From assembly GCF_007677875.1 (NCBI RefSeq), contig NZ_VEDO01000009.1, positions 1-64,000 on the forward strand: a stretch of DNA of 64,000 nt. Reading direction: 5' to 3'. Both the position numbers and the translations under genes were made by a program. Origin of the DNA: Variovorax boronicumulans (GTDB taxonomy: Bacteria > Pseudomonadota > Gammaproteobacteria > Burkholderiales > Burkholderiaceae_C). Every line of letters begins with the position of its first letter. The stretch's first letter is position 1. The notes beneath the pieces are model-generated. The model saw nothing but the letters and a program-made list of their open reading frames with translations. It searched no databases and had not been told where the DNA came from. Of this stretch, positions 8,163-18,185 are shown piece after piece.

Positions 8163-9284
8163 ATGCCCTACCTCCCCACACAGGAACAGACCATGTTGCG
8201 CGACAGCGCGCGCGCCTTCCTGTCCGAACAGGCGCCCGTAGCGCAGCTGCGCACGCTTCGTGCACAGACCACGGGCGATGGCTTCGACCGCGCGCTGTGG
8301 CAGCGCTTCGCCGGCCTGGGCTTCACTGGCCTGCTGACGCCCGAGGCGCAGGGCGGCCTGGGCCTGGGCCATGTCGACGCCGGCCTGGTGATGCAGGAGA
8401 TCGGCCGGCACCTGAGCGTGCTGCCCTTCTCGGCCTCCGCCGTGGTGGCGGCCAGCGCGATCCGCGCCGCGGGCAGCGAGGCCCAGTGCGCCGCGCTGCT
8501 GCCGGCGATCGCGAGCGGCGAGCGCATCGCGGCGCTGGCCGTGGACGAGCGCAGCAAGCACGATCCGCAGCAGATCGCGCTGAGCGCGCGGCGTGAAGGC
8601 GACGGCTGGGTGCTGAACGGCAGCAAGACCTTCGTCGAGTTCGGGCATGCGGCCGACCTGCTGGTCGTGGCGGCCCACATGGCCGACGGGGTCGGTCTGT
8701 TCGTGCTGCCGCGAGGCACCCCCGGCCTGGAGCTCGAGCGTGTCGCCATGGTGGACTCGCAGGCCTGCGCCCGGCTGCAGCTGCAGGATGTGCGCCTGGG
8801 GGCAGATGCCCTGCTCGGCACGCCCGAGCAAGGCGGTGCCGCGCTGCAGGCCGCGCTGGACGCGGGCCGCGCCGCGGCCGCGGCCGAGCTGCTGGGCATC
8901 GCCGACGAGGTGTTCGCGCGGACCCTGGCCTACCTCAAGGAGCGCCGCCAGTTCGACCGTGTGATCGGTGAGTTCCAGGCGCTGCAGCACCGCGCCGCAG
9001 TGCTCATGGTGGACATCGAACTGGCGCGTGCTGCGGTGGGCCAGGCCCTGCAGGCGCTGGACACCGATCCCGCCAAGGCCAGCGCCGCCGTGTCGGTCGC
9101 CAAGTCGCGCGCCGGCCGCAGCGCTACGCTTGCGGTGCAGGAAGGCGTGCAGATGCACGGCGGCATGGGCATGACCGAAGCGTTCGAAATGGGCTTCTTC
9201 ATGAAGCGCGTGCGCGTGCTGCAGGAGCGTTACGGCGATGCGGGCTTCCACGCCGACCGGCTGGCGGTGCTGGGCGGGTATTGA
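8163..9284 (+). CDS. Acyl-CoA dehydrogenase-like protein (probable non-catalytic partner)
   Basis: Acyl-CoA dehydrogenase fold, 373 aa, shorter than its upstream neighbour. The start at 8163 gives the usual MPYLPTQEQTMLRDSARAF opening. The C-terminal part contains MHGGMGMTEAFEMGFFMKR, a conserved family segment, but the EGGT/EGT glutamate motif of the catalytic type is missing and the protein ends soon after. Paired dehydrogenases of this kind can form heterotetramers in which only one chain supplies the base (known for actinobacterial ChsE enzymes). That this pair does so is inference. Confidence 0.85.
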   Translation: MPYLPTQEQTMLRDSARAFLSEQAPVAQLRTLRAQTTGDGFDRALWQRFAGLGFTGLLTPEAQGGLGLGHVDAGLVMQEIGRHLSVLPFSASAVVAASAIRAAGSEAQCAALLPAIASGERIAALAVDERSKHDPQQIALSARREGDGWVLNGSKTFVEFGHAADLLVVAAHMADGVGLFVLPRGTPGLELERVAMVDSQACARLQLQDVRLGADALLGTPEQGGAALQAALDAGRAAAAAELLGIADEVFARTLAYLKERRQFDRVIGEFQALQHRAAVLMVDIELARAAVGQALQALDTDPAKASAAVSVAKSRAGRSATLAVQEGVQMHGGMGMTEAFEMGFFMKRVRVLQERYGDAGFHADRLAVLGGY

Positions 9285-9308
9285 GCCGGAAGTCGGCCGA
9301 GGGGGTGT

Positions 9309-9386
<78 letters not shown>

Positions 9387-9421
9387 GCGCCGCACCGGTC
9401 GTGGCCGGTGGCGGGCGGCGC
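9387..9421 (-). other. Stable hairpin between hrcA and the tRNA
   Basis: On the minus strand, GCGCCG pairs with CGGCGC around an inner CACCGG-CCACGA-CCGGTG stem. It abuts the mature 5' end of the tRNA. No T-tract follows, so it is not a standard intrinsic terminator. It could be a hrcA 3' stabilising stem or part of the tRNA leader. Confidence 0.35.
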
Positions 9422-9435
9422 CGATTGTAGGGGGG

Positions 9436-10437
9436 TCAGCGCGGCCGGCTCAGCGCGTTGCTGACCAGCTTGGAGGTGATGTCCACGATCTGGATCATGC
9501 GGTCGTAGGGCATGCGCGTGGGGCCGATCACGCCCAGGGTGCCGACCACCTGGCCATCGACCTCGTAGGGGGCGCTGACGACCGACAGTTCCTCGAACGG
9601 GACGACCTGGCTTTCGCCGCCGATGTAGATGCGCACGCCCTCGGCGCGGCTGGACACGTCGAGCAGGCGCAGCAGCTGCGTCTTCTGCTCGAACAGGTCG
9701 AAGGCGCGGCGCAGGTTGCGCATGTCGCTGGAAAAATCGCTGACCGCCAGCAGGTTGCGCTCGCCCGAGATCACGACCTCGTCTGCGGCGCCGGCCGGGT
9801 CAGTGCTCAGGCTCACCGCCGTCTGCATCAGCGTGGCGATCTCGCTGCGCAGCGTCTCGACCTCGCTGGCCAGTTTGTCGCGCACCTGCTCAAAGGCCAT
9901 GCCCACGTAGTTGGCGTTGAGGTAGTTGGCGGCCTCGACCAGCTGCGACTGGGTGTAGTCGACCTCAGTGAACAGCACGCGGTTCTGCACATCACCATCG
10001 GGCGAGACGATGATGACCAGCACCCGTCGCTCGGACAGGCGCAGGAATTCGATGTGGTGGAACACGGAGGCCCGCCGCGGCGCCAGCACCACGCCGACGA
10101 ACTGCGAGAGGCTGGACAAGAGGTTCGCCGCGTTGGCGATCACCTTCTGCGGCTGCTCGGGCGCCAGGCGTGGGGCCTGGAGCTGGTCGCGCTGGGCCGT
10201 CAGCATGGTGTCGACGAACAAACGGTAGCCGCGGGCCGTGGGAATGCGCCCGGCGGAGGTATGGGGACTGGCGATCAGGCCCAGTTCCTCGAGGTCGGAC
10301 ATCACGTTGCGGATGGTCGCCGGCGACAGTTCCAGGCCCGAGGCCTTGGACAATGTCCGCGAGCCGACGGGCTGGCCGTCGGCGATGTAGCGCTCGACCA
10401 GCGCTTTCATCAACAACTTGGCTCTGTCATCCAACAT
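9436..10437 (-). CDS. hrcA: Heat-inducible transcription repressor HrcA
   Basis: Repressor of class I heat-shock genes, 333 aa, which binds CIRCE operators and is activated by GroEL. The N-terminal winged-helix segment ([20 protein letters not shown], then [20 protein letters not shown] and [10 protein letters not shown]) is textbook HrcA. The start is placed at ATG 10437, giving the conserved MLDDRAK opening; a GTG two codons upstream is less likely. The gene diverges from nadK with only 28 bp between starts, and no CIRCE sequence is present there, so autoregulation through CIRCE is not supported here. A -10-like TAAAAT ends 6 nt before the start. Confidence 0.97.
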   Translation of the reverse strand: MLDDRAKLLMKALVERYIADGQPVGSRTLSKASGLELSPATIRNVMSDLEELGLIASPHTSAGRIPTARGYRLFVDTMLTAQRDQLQAPRLAPEQPQKVIANAANLLSSLSQFVGVVLAPRRASVFHHIEFLRLSERRVLVIIVSPDGDVQNRVLFTEVDYTQSQLVEAANYLNANYVGMAFEQVRDKLASEVETLRSEIATLMQTAVSLSTDPAGAADEVVISGERNLLAVSDFSSDMRNLRRAFDLFEQKTQLLRLLDVSSRAEGVRIYIGGESQVVPFEELSVVSAPYEVDGQVVGTLGVIGPTRMPYDRMIQIVDITSKLVSNALSRPR

Positions 10438-10443
10438 TGGCAC

Positions 10444-10449
10444 ATTTTA
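10444..10449 (-). promoter_or_regulatory. Candidate -10 element of hrcA (leaderless)
   Basis: On the minus strand TAAAAT ends 6 nt before the hrcA ATG. That spacing would place transcription start at or next to the start codon. No matching -35 hexamer is evident. Confidence 0.35.
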
Positions 10450-10453
10450 ATGA

Positions 10454-10459
10454 TGTAAT
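10454..10459 (+). promoter_or_regulatory. Candidate -10 element of nadK (leaderless)
   Basis: TGTAAT ends 6 nt before the nadK ATG at 10466, and no Shine-Dalgarno-like sequence fits in the 28-bp divergent gap. This mirrors the arrangement at hrcA on the other strand. Confidence 0.35.
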
Positions 10460-10465
10460 TTGCCG

Positions 10466-11359
10466 ATGAAATCCACGTTCCGCCGGGTCGCGCTGTTCGG
10501 CAAGTACCAGCCTTCGGCCTTCGGCGGTTCGTCCTCGACGCCCTCGCCGGCCATGCGGGAAATCGCGCAGTTCCTGGTCAGCCAGGGCTGCGAGCTGGTG
10601 CTGGACCGGCAGACCCAGGACAACACCGGGCTGCACGAGTACGAGGCCCGGGACGTCGAGGCCATCGGCGAGCAATGCGACCTGGCCCTGGTGGTCGGCG
10701 GTGACGGCACCATGCTGGGCATCGGCCGGCAGCTGGCGCCCTATGGGGTGCCGCTGATCGGCATCAACCAGGGCCGCCTCGGTTTCATCACCGACATCCC
10801 GCTGGAGGGCTACCAGACCACGCTGGCGCCCATGCTATCCGGCGCCTACGAGGAAGACCACCGCAGCCTTATGCATGCCCGCGTGATGCGGGCCGGCCAG
10901 TGCGTGTTCGACGCGCGCGCCATGAACGACGTGGTGGTCAACCGCGGCCCGACCTCGGGCATGGTGGAGCTGCGCATCGAGATCGACGGGCACTTCGTCT
11001 CCAACCAGCGCTGCGATGGCCTCATCGTCGCCACGCCGACCGGCTCCACCGCCTACGCGCTATCGGCCGGCGGGCCGCTCATGCACCCCTCGATCCCGGG
11101 CTGGGTGCTGGTGCCGATCGCGCCGCACTCGCTGTCGAACCGGCCACTGGTGCTGGCCGACCCGGCGGAAGTGGCCATCGAGCTGGTGTCCGAACGCGAC
11201 GCCAGCGCCAATTTCGACATGCAATCGCTGGCCTCGCTGCAGCAGGGCGACCGCATCACGGTGCGGCGTTCCCAGCACTGTGTGCGCTTCCTGCATCCCA
11301 GGGGCTGGCACTATTTCGACACCTTGCGGGCCAAACTGCACTGGAACGGAGGCGGCTGA
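10466..11359 (+). CDS. nadK: NAD kinase
   Basis: Cytosolic ATP-NAD kinase, 297 aa, making NADP from NAD. The GGDGTML motif (about residues 73-79) holds the catalytic aspartate, and the second family block [16 protein letters not shown] is intact. The start at ATG 10466 is preferred over an in-frame TTG at 10460. The order hrcA (divergent) - nadK - recN is a conserved betaproteobacterial arrangement; recN begins 2 bp after this stop codon, so the two are surely co-transcribed. Confidence 0.97.
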   Translation: MKSTFRRVALFGKYQPSAFGGSSSTPSPAMREIAQFLVSQGCELVLDRQTQDNTGLHEYEARDVEAIGEQCDLALVVGGDGTMLGIGRQLAPYGVPLIGINQGRLGFITDIPLEGYQTTLAPMLSGAYEEDHRSLMHARVMRAGQCVFDARAMNDVVVNRGPTSGMVELRIEIDGHFVSNQRCDGLIVATPTGSTAYALSAGGPLMHPSIPGWVLVPIAPHSLSNRPLVLADPAEVAIELVSERDASANFDMQSLASLQQGDRITVRRSQHCVRFLHPRGWHYFDTLRAKLHWNGGG

Positions 11360-11361
11360 AG

Positions 11362-13008
11362 ATGCTCAGGCGCATGCAATTGCGCGATTTCGTGATCGTG
11401 CGCGAACTGGAACTCGACCTGTCGGGCGGCTTCACGGTCCTGACGGGCGAGACCGGCGCGGGCAAGTCCATCCTGATCGATGCGCTGCAGCTGGCGCTGG
11501 GCAGCCGGGCCGATGCGGGCGTGGTCCGCGAAGGCGCCGCACGCAGCGAGGTCAGCGCCGAATTCGACATCACGCCGGCCGTGCAGGACTGGCTGCAGCA
11601 GGCCGGCTTCGACGCGGCCGACCCGCTGCTGCTGCGCCGCATGGTCGACGCCCAGGGCAAGAGCCGCGCCTGGATCAACGGCAGCGCGGCCACCGCCACG
11701 CAACTGCGCGAGCTGGGCGAGCTGCTGCTGGACATCCACGGCCAGCATGCCTGGCAGAGCCTGACCCGGCCCGCCAGCGTGCGCAGCCTGCTCGACGGCT
11801 ATGCCGCCCTCGATCTGGCCCCGCTGGAAGGCCTGTGGGCCGGCTGGCGCACGGCCGCACGCAGCCTGGCCGATGCGCGCCAGGCCCAGGATTCGCTGCA
11901 ACGCGAACGCGAGCGCCTGGCCTGGCAGATCGCCGAGGTCGACAAGCTCGCGCCCGGCGAGGACGAATGGGAGCAGCTCAATGCTGACCATGGCCGCCTG
12001 TCCCACGCCCAGGCCCTGATCGACGCTTTGCAGACCGCCATCGCCGCGCTGGACGATGACGACCAGGGCGCGCTGCGTGGCCTGACGCGCGCCCACGCCG
12101 CGCTGGCCGAGCAGCAGCACGTGGCCCCCGAATACGCCGAGATGGCCGAGGTGCTGGCCGCCAGCCTGGCCCAGGCCGAGGACGCGCTGCACTCGCTGCA
12201 CGCCAGCCAGCGCCGCACCGAACTGGACCCCGACCGCCTCGCCGTGCTGGACGAGCGCATGGCCTTGTGGATGGGCCTGGCACGCCGCTACAAGCGCCAG
12301 CCCGCCGAACTGCCCGCGCTGTGGACCGGATGGAAAGAAGAGCTTGCCCGGCTGGATGCCGCGGCCGACCTGGCGGCGCTGGAGCGCAGTGAGCGCCAGG
12401 CTTTCGCGGCCTTCGAGACGGAGGCCAAACGCATCGCCAAGGCGCGTGCCCAGGCGGCCCCCAAGCTTGCCAAGGCCATCACGGCGGCCATGCAGAGCCT
12501 GGGCATGCAGGGCGGCCGCTTTGCCGTGGCGCTGGAGCCGCTGGCCGAGCCTGCGGCCTATGGCCTGGACGAGGTGCAATTTCTCGTGGCCGGCCACGCA
12601 GGCAGCACGCCGCGGCCGGTGGGCAAGGTGGCCTCCGGCGGCGAGCTCTCGCGCATCGCGCTGGCCATCGCCGTGACCACCAGCGCGCTGGGTGGCGCGC
12701 CCACGCTGATCTTCGACGAGGTCGATTCGGGCGTTGGCGGCGCCGTGGCAGAAACCGTCGGCCGGCTCATGAAGCAACTGGGCACCGACCGCCAGGTGCT
12801 GGCCGTGACCCACTTGCCGCAGGTGGCGGCCTGCGCCGACCACCACCTGGTCGTGGCCAAGCAGCGCGAAGGCGCGGCCACGGTCAGCCATGTGGGCGAG
12901 GTGCAGGGCGAGCAGCGCGTGGCCGAGGTCGCGCGCATGCTGGGCGGCGAGCGACTCTCGGGCACCACGCTGGCGCATGCGCGCGAGATGCTGGGGGTGG
13001 CGACATGA
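11362..13008 (+). CDS. recN: DNA repair protein RecN
   Basis: SMC-like ATPase in double-strand break repair, 548 aa. It has an N-terminal Walker A (GETGAGKS, about residues 30-37), the RecN-specific DIHGQHA block, a long central coiled-coil region rich in Ala, Glu, Arg and Gln, and a C-terminal Walker B LIFDEVDSGVGG. Start at 11362 immediately after nadK, with GGAGG-rich sequence inside the nadK end. In many bacteria recN is SOS-controlled; no LexA box is visible here, so it probably relies on the nadK promoter. Confidence 0.96.
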   Translation: MLRRMQLRDFVIVRELELDLSGGFTVLTGETGAGKSILIDALQLALGSRADAGVVREGAARSEVSAEFDITPAVQDWLQQAGFDAADPLLLRRMVDAQGKSRAWINGSAATATQLRELGELLLDIHGQHAWQSLTRPASVRSLLDGYAALDLAPLEGLWAGWRTAARSLADARQAQDSLQRERERLAWQIAEVDKLAPGEDEWEQLNADHGRLSHAQALIDALQTAIAALDDDDQGALRGLTRAHAALAEQQHVAPEYAEMAEVLAASLAQAEDALHSLHASQRRTELDPDRLAVLDERMALWMGLARRYKRQPAELPALWTGWKEELARLDAAADLAALERSERQAFAAFETEAKRIAKARAQAAPKLAKAITAAMQSLGMQGGRFAVALEPLAEPAAYGLDEVQFLVAGHAGSTPRPVGKVASGGELSRIALAIAVTTSALGGAPTLIFDEVDSGVGGAVAETVGRLMKQLGTDRQVLAVTHLPQVAACADHHLVVAKQREGAATVSHVGEVQGEQRVAEVARMLGGERLSGTTLAHAREMLGVAT

Positions 13009-13117
13009 GCGCACCCGGCGAGGGGCCCCGCGCAGCGGGGATCGACGGCAGCGCGCATGACGCCAGCCACCGACCAGCGCAGCCCATGCATGCGCGCGAG
13101 AACACGGAGGTGGCGCC

Positions 13118-14050
13118 GTGAGCACTGTGGCCACCAACCTGGACATCGTGCTCATCACCGGCATGTCCGGCTCGGGCAAGTCGGTGGCGCTGCACGCGCT
13201 GGAGGATGCGGGCTACTACTGCGTGGACAACCTGCCGCCCGAACTGCTGCTGAACCTGGCTGAGCTCGAGCAGAAGCACGGCAGCCGCCGCGTGGCCATC
13301 GCAATGGACGTGCGCAGCGCCACGTCACTGCCGCTGGTGCCGGCGCAACTGTCGGCGCTGCGCGGTCAGGGCGTGACGGTCAAATCGCTGTTCCTCGATG
13401 CAGGGACGGACACGCTGGTGCGGCGCTATTCGGAGACGCGCCGGCGCCACCCGCTGTCGCGCCGCGACCTGCTGGACCAGCAGAACGCGCTCTATGAAGC
13501 CATCGAACTCGAGCGCGAACTGCTGGCCGACCTGCGCGAGCAGGCCCACGTGATCGACACGAGCATCATCCGCGCCTCGCAGCTGCAGGGCTACGTCAAG
13601 TCGCTGATCGCCGCGCCGAACAGCCAGCTGACGCTGGTGTTCGAGTCCTTCGCCTTCAAGCGCGGCATTCCGCTGGATGCGGACTACGTGTTCGACGTGC
13701 GCATGCTGCCCAACCCGCATTACGACCCGGACCTGCGGCCGTTGACGGGCATGGACGCACCGGTTGCCGATTTCCTGCGCCAAAGCGCCGAGGTCGGCGT
13801 GATGTACACGCACATCGAGAGCTTTCTCACGCACTGGATGGAGCCGCTCGCACGCGACCACCGCAGCTACGTGACGGTGGGCATCGGCTGCACCGGCGGC
13901 CAGCACCGCTCGGTCTACCTGGTCGAGCAGCTGGCCAAGAGCTTCAGCCGCCATTGGGTCACGCTCAAGCGCCACCGTGAGCTGGACGCCCACGCCAGCA
14001 GCGTCATGGGGCCGGCGCCAGACCCGAAGTGGGGCTCAACAGTTTTTTGA
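13118..14050 (+). CDS. rapZ: RNase adapter protein RapZ
   Basis: P-loop nucleotide- and RNA-binding protein, 310 aa. In enterobacteria it directs RNase E to GlmZ and so tunes GlmS; in other bacteria its targets vary. The N-terminal Walker A is GMSGSGKS (about residues 15-22), and the C-terminal [12 protein letters not shown] is the family signature. Translation starts at GTG 13118, with GGAGG placed 7 bp upstream. The last 47 bp overlap the 3' end of mutY on the opposite strand. The 109-bp gap after recN has no other gene. Confidence 0.93.
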   Translation: MSTVATNLDIVLITGMSGSGKSVALHALEDAGYYCVDNLPPELLLNLAELEQKHGSRRVAIAMDVRSATSLPLVPAQLSALRGQGVTVKSLFLDAGTDTLVRRYSETRRRHPLSRRDLLDQQNALYEAIELERELLADLREQAHVIDTSIIRASQLQGYVKSLIAAPNSQLTLVFESFAFKRGIPLDADYVFDVRMLPNPHYDPDLRPLTGMDAPVADFLRQSAEVGVMYTHIESFLTHWMEPLARDHRSYVTVGIGCTGGQHRSVYLVEQLAKSFSRHWVTLKRHRELDAHASSVMGPAPDPKWGSTVF

Positions 14051-15077
14051 CCGGGGCCGGCAGGCCGATGCTGGCCAGTTCCCCGGGCAGCAGCCACTGA
14101 CCTTCGCGCGGCAGATCGTTCCGCCCCAGCTGCACGTACACGGGATGCAGCAGCAGGTCCTTGTGCGTCAACACATGGGTGAAGGGCGGCAGCGGCTGCG
14201 CCTGCGCACGCGCGCCGGCTGGCAGCGCAGCCATCAGCGCATCCTCGTCTTCGAACACGGGCAGGCAGTGCAGGCCCGACCAGATGCCCGTGGACGGACG
14301 CCGCGCGATGAAGATGCGGCCCTCGCCATCCTCGGCCCACAGAAGCCACCAGTCGGCGCGGCTGCGCTGGAGCTTGCGCGTCTTGACAGGGTAGTCCGCG
14401 GTGCGGCCTTCGCGGCGGGCCACGCAGCGCGACTGCAGCGGGCATAGCAGACAGGAAGGGTTGCGCGCCGTGCAAACTGTGGCGCCCAGGTCCATCAGGC
14501 CCTGGGTGTAGCGCGGCATGGCCTGGTTCAGGTCCGTCTGCGGCAGCAGTTCGGTCGCGAGCGCCCAGAGCGCGCGCTCGTGGCGGGCCTCGGCCAGGTC
14601 TTCACCGAAGCCCAGCAGCCGCGTAAGCACGCGCTTGACGTTGCCGTCCAGGATGGCCACACGCTCGGCGAAGCAGAACGACGCGATCGCAGACGCCGTC
14701 GAGCGGCCGATGCCGGGCAGCGTCTGCAGCGCTTCGGCCGTGCGTGGGAACTGCCCGCCGTGCAGCGCCACCACTTGGCGCGCGCAGGCGTGCAGGTTGC
14801 GCGCGCGGCTGTAGTAGCCCAGGCCCGCCCAGTGCGCGAAGACATCGTCCTCGCTCGCCGCGGCCAGAGCCTGCACGTCGGGAAAGCGCTGCAAAAACCG
14901 CGCGTAGTAGCCGATCACTGCAGCCACCTGGGTCTGCTGCAGCATGATCTCGGACAGCCAGACCCGGTACGGGTCGCGCGTGTTCTGCCAGGGCAGCGCA
15001 TGGCGGCCATGCGTGGCCTGCCACTGCACGACCTGGTGCGCGGCCCAGCCAGGCTCGCGGGGGTCTGCCGCGCTCAT
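14004..15077 (-). CDS. mutY: A/G-specific adenine DNA glycosylase MutY
   Basis: Removes adenine mispaired with 8-oxoguanine, 357 aa. Visible features: catalytic glutamate in [11 protein letters not shown], helix-hairpin-helix [12 protein letters not shown] with catalytic aspartate in ILDGNV, and the iron-sulfur loop C-x6-C-x2-C-x5-C. The C-terminal NUDIX-like domain that recognises 8-oxoG is present. The start ATG at 15077 overlaps the mutM stop (ATGA), so translation is coupled to the enzyme acting one step earlier on the same lesion. The 3' end overlaps rapZ by 47 bp. Confidence 0.96.
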   Translation of the reverse strand: MSAADPREPGWAAHQVVQWQATHGRHALPWQNTRDPYRVWLSEIMLQQTQVAAVIGYYARFLQRFPDVQALAAASEDDVFAHWAGLGYYSRARNLHACARQVVALHGGQFPRTAEALQTLPGIGRSTASAIASFCFAERVAILDGNVKRVLTRLLGFGEDLAEARHERALWALATELLPQTDLNQAMPRYTQGLMDLGATVCTARNPSCLLCPLQSRCVARREGRTADYPVKTRKLQRSRADWWLLWAEDGEGRIFIARRPSTGIWSGLHCLPVFEDEDALMAALPAGARAQAQPLPPFTHVLTHKDLLLHPVYVQLGRNDLPREGQWLLPGELASIGLPAPVKKLLSPTSGLAPAP

Positions 15078-15889
15078 GCCTTCTGGCACTGCGGGCAGAA
15101 GAAAGTGGAACGCTGGCCCTGGCGCAGCGCGCGGATCGGTGTGCCGCAGACGCGGCAGGGCAGGCCTTCGCGATCGTAGACCATGGTCTCCAGCTGGAAG
15201 TGTCCTTGTTCGCCGTAGGCGTTGGAGAAGTCGCGCAGGCTGCTGCCGCCGCGCTGCACGGCGCGTGCGAGCACCTCGCGCACGGCCGCATGCAGCTTGC
15301 GCGCGCGCGCCGGCCCGATGCGCCGCGCGCGCGTGGTCGGCCGGATGCCGGCCAGGAACAGGGCTTCCGATGCATAGATGTTGCCCACGCCGACGACGAG
15401 CTCGCCGGCCAGCAGCACCTGCTTGATCGGCGCCGCGCGCAGGCGCAGGCCGGCGTGAAAGACGGCGGCGTCGAAGCCCTCGTCCAATGGCTCGACACCC
15501 AGGCGGCCCAGCAGCTTCACCGCCTCGGGGGCGTCCTGGCTGTCGGCGTGCACGACGGCGCCGAAGCGGCGCGGATCGTGCAGCCGCAACAGGCCCAGCG
15601 AGGTTTCCAAATCGAAATGGTCATGCGGTCCGGCCGGCTGCATCTGCAGGTCGAAGCGCAGGCTGCCCGACATGCCCAGGTGCAGCAGCAACAGGCCGCG
15701 GTCCAGGTCCAGCAGCAGGTACTTGCCGCGCCGGCGCACGGCCTGCACACGGCGGCCGATCAGCGCCTCCGGCGCCACACCGAGACCCCAGCGCAGCGGC
15801 TTGCCCAGGCGCACGCCGGTCACGGTCGCACCGGCGATGCGCTCGGCAAAACTGCGGCGCGTGACTTCAACTTCTGGCAGTTCCGGCAT
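15074..15889 (-). CDS. mutM: Formamidopyrimidine-DNA glycosylase MutM (Fpg)
   Basis: Excises 8-oxoguanine and ring-opened purines, 271 aa. The start at 15889 gives the obligatory MPELPEVE N terminus, whose Pro1 and Glu2 are catalytic. The beta-strand lysine in GKYLLLD and the C-terminal zinc finger CxxC...CPQC are intact. The upstream in-frame extension is rejected because it would bury Pro1. A CATAAT hexamer lies about 24 nt upstream on the minus strand. Forms a two-gene GO-repair operon with mutY. Confidence 0.97.
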   Translation of the reverse strand: MPELPEVEVTRRSFAERIAGATVTGVRLGKPLRWGLGVAPEALIGRRVQAVRRRGKYLLLDLDRGLLLLHLGMSGSLRFDLQMQPAGPHDHFDLETSLGLLRLHDPRRFGAVVHADSQDAPEAVKLLGRLGVEPLDEGFDAAVFHAGLRLRAAPIKQVLLAGELVVGVGNIYASEALFLAGIRPTTRARRIGPARARKLHAAVREVLARAVQRGGSSLRDFSNAYGEQGHFQLETMVYDREGLPCRVCGTPIRALRQGQRSTFFCPQCQKA

Positions 15890-15915
15890 GGTCCATGGGG
15901 CTTGGCGGGCTGCAT

Positions 15916-15921
15916 TATGAT
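15916..15921 (+). promoter_or_regulatory. Candidate -10 element of the TPR-lolB-ispE operon (leaderless)
   Basis: TATGAT is a near-consensus -10 hexamer ending 6 nt before the TPR-gene ATG at 15928, inside the 38-bp gap that separates it from divergent mutM. No Shine-Dalgarno sequence fits between. Confidence 0.4.
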
Positions 15922-15927
15922 GGCCCG

Positions 15928-17694
15928 ATGAAGCGACTCCTGCGACCGGCCGCCCGTGGTCTTGTCTCGCTGACATTGCTGCTGGGCCTGCTGCCGGCGC
16001 ATGCGCAAGCACCTTCCGCCACCGACGGCGAAGCACCAGCCACATCCCCCCCCACCCCCTCCGCCTTGACCGCGGAACTGTTCTACGAACTGCTGCTGGG
16101 CGAGATGAACGCCTCCGGCGGCGAGCGTGCGACCGGCTACGCGCTGATCCTGGACGCGGCCATCAAGGCCAAGGATCCGCAGCTGTTCCAGCGCGCCGTG
16201 GAGCTGGCGCTGCAGTCGCGCTCGCCCGATGCCGCACTGCGCGCCGCGCGCGCCTGGCGCGACACGCTGCCGCAGTCGCGCGAGGCCAACCGCTTTCTGC
16301 TGCAGATCCTGGTCGCTGCCAACCGCGTGCTCGAATCGGTCGAGCCGCTGCGCAGCGAGATCGCGAGCAGCCCGCCGATGGAGCGCAATGCTGCCATCCT
16401 GGCCGTGCCGCGGGTGTATGGCCGCGTACCCGACAAGAAGCTCGCCCTGCAGGCGGTCGAGCAATCGCTGCAGGGCTACCTGCAGGACCAGACCACCGGT
16501 GCGTCGGCCTGGACCAGCCTGGGCCGCATGCGGCTTTTGGCCGGCGATGCGGCCGGCGCGCTGGACGCCGCCCGGCGCGGGCAGGAGATCGAGCCCGGCG
16601 CCCAGGCCCCGGCCATTCTGGCGCTGGAAATGTTCGGCCGCAGCCAGCCGCAGGCCGAGGACATCGTCAAGCGGCAGCTGCAGGCCAGCCCCTCGCCAGA
16701 GATGCAGCTGGCCTATGCCCGCGGACTGCTCGATGAGATGCGCTACACCGAGGCGATGGTGCAGCTGGAGCAGCTCACCACGCGCAACCCCGAGTTCCCC
16801 GACGGCTGGCTCGTGCTCGGCGTGGCGCAGGCACAGGACAGCCGACCGGAGGTGGCCGAGGCCTCGCTCAAGCGCTTCCTTGGTCTCGTGCAGCCGCTGC
16901 CCGAGAGCGAGCAGCGCAAGCGCGCCATGAACCAGGCCTACCTCGCCCTGGCGCAGAGTGCGGAGAAACGCAAGGATTTCGCCGCGGCGGAAGGCTGGCT
17001 CGGCCGCATCGACAACGCCGAGGAAATGCTGGCCGCGCAGAGCCGCCGTGCCTCGCTGCTGGCGCGCCAGGGCAAGTTCGACGAGGCGCGCGCGCTGATC
17101 CGCGGCCTGCCTGAACGCAACGAGGCCGAGGCCCGCGCCAAGCTCAACGCCGAGGTGCAGCTGCTGCGCGAGGCCAAGCGCTACCAGGAGGCCTACGACC
17201 GCCTGCAGCAGGCGCTCGAGCGCGAACCGAACGACACCGAACTGCTTTACGACCAGGCCATGCTGGCCGAGCGGCTCTCGCGGCTGGACGAGATGGAGCG
17301 CCTGCTGCGCCGGCTGATCGAGCTGCGGCCGGATTACCACCACGCCTACAACGCACTGGGCTACTCGCTGGCCGATCGCAACGTGCGGCTGGAGGAAGCC
17401 AAGCAGCTCATCCAGAAGGCGCTGGCGATCGTGCCGAACGACCCCTTCATTGCGGACAGTCTGGGCTGGGTCGAGTTCCGTCTGGGCAACCGTGCCGAGG
17501 CTGAGAAGATCCTGCTGCAGGCCTTCCAGGCCAAGCCCGATGCCGAGATCGCCGCCCACCTGGGCGAGGTGCTGTGGACGGGCGGCCAGCGTGAGCGCGC
17601 CATCGCCATCTGGCGCGAAGGCCTCGCCCTGAACGCCGACAACGAAACCCTGCGCGGCACGCTCAAGCGGCTGCGCGTGCCCGGGCTGCAATGA
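15928..17694 (+). CDS. Exported tetratricopeptide-repeat protein
   Basis: TPR protein of 588 aa with an N-terminal signal peptide (hydrophobic [17 protein letters not shown]). The body is almost entirely helical repeats rich in Ala, Leu, Glu and Arg; a clear TPR block near residues 440-520 includes LPADRN-like and [18 protein letters not shown] segments. It overlaps lolB by ATGA. A TPR gene at this place next to lolB and ispE is conserved in Burkholderiales, which hints at a periplasmic or outer-membrane scaffold role linked to lipoproteins; the function is not established. Confidence 0.85.
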   Translation: MKRLLRPAARGLVSLTLLLGLLPAHAQAPSATDGEAPATSPPTPSALTAELFYELLLGEMNASGGERATGYALILDAAIKAKDPQLFQRAVELALQSRSPDAALRAARAWRDTLPQSREANRFLLQILVAANRVLESVEPLRSEIASSPPMERNAAILAVPRVYGRVPDKKLALQAVEQSLQGYLQDQTTGASAWTSLGRMRLLAGDAAGALDAARRGQEIEPGAQAPAILALEMFGRSQPQAEDIVKRQLQASPSPEMQLAYARGLLDEMRYTEAMVQLEQLTTRNPEFPDGWLVLGVAQAQDSRPEVAEASLKRFLGLVQPLPESEQRKRAMNQAYLALAQSAEKRKDFAAAEGWLGRIDNAEEMLAAQSRRASLLARQGKFDEARALIRGLPERNEAEARAKLNAEVQLLREAKRYQEAYDRLQQALEREPNDTELLYDQAMLAERLSRLDEMERLLRRLIELRPDYHHAYNALGYSLADRNVRLEEAKQLIQKALAIVPNDPFIADSLGWVEFRLGNRAEAEKILLQAFQAKPDAEIAAHLGEVLWTGGQRERAIAIWREGLALNADNETLRGTLKRLRVPGLQ

Positions 17695-18185
17695 GTGCAC
17701 TGCCTGCACGGCGCGCGCTGCTGCTGGCTACCGTGCTGGGTCTGAGCGCCTGCGCCCTGCCCCCGCGTGTTCCCGACACGGCCGGCCAGCCTTACTGGAA
17801 CGGCCGGCTCGCGCTGCAGGTCGATGGCGACAGGCCGCAGTCCTTCTCGGCCGGTTTCGAATTGCGCGGCGGGCCGCAGGCTGGCGAGCTCGCGCTGTAC
17901 TCGCCACTGGGCGCCACACTGGCCCAGCTGCGCTGGTCGCCCGGCGTGGCCGAACTGCAGGCCGACGGCCAGCGGCGCCAGTATCCGTCGATCGACGCGC
18001 TGACCGAGGAGGCCACGGGCACCGCCCTGCCCCTGCCCGCGCTGTTCGCCTGGCTCGACGGCAAGCCGGCCGAAGTGCCGGGTTGGCAGGCCGACCTCTC
18101 GCGCATCGCCGACGGCCGCCTGAGCGCACGGCGCAGCCAGCCGCTGCCCACGGCCGAGTTGCGCATCGTGCTGCAGCAACCATGA
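17691..18185 (+). CDS. lolB: Outer-membrane lipoprotein insertase LolB
   Basis: Lipoprotein receptor that takes cargo from LolA and inserts it into the outer membrane, 164 aa. The signal peptide ends in a lipobox LGLSAC (Cys about residue 21). The WNGRLALQVDGD and FELRG segments fit the LolB beta-fold. It is shorter than the roughly 200-aa E. coli protein, but short forms are common in this order. ATGA overlaps on both sides tie it to the TPR gene and ispE. Confidence 0.85.
   Translation: MSALPARRALLLATVLGLSACALPPRVPDTAGQPYWNGRLALQVDGDRPQSFSAGFELRGGPQAGELALYSPLGATLAQLRWSPGVAELQADGQRRQYPSIDALTEEATGTALPLPALFAWLDGKPAEVPGWQADLSRIADGRLSARRSQPLPTAELRIVLQQP

Noticed and set aside
6240-9251. Open minus-strand frame of about 1,000 codons
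   Set aside because: It is antisense to three well-supported genes, with repetitive Arg/Ala/His composition and no family motif; an effect of high G+C codon bias.
10438-10465. CIRCE operator expected near hrcA
   Set aside because: The nine-base TTAGCACTC/GAGTGCTAA arms are absent from the 28-bp gap.
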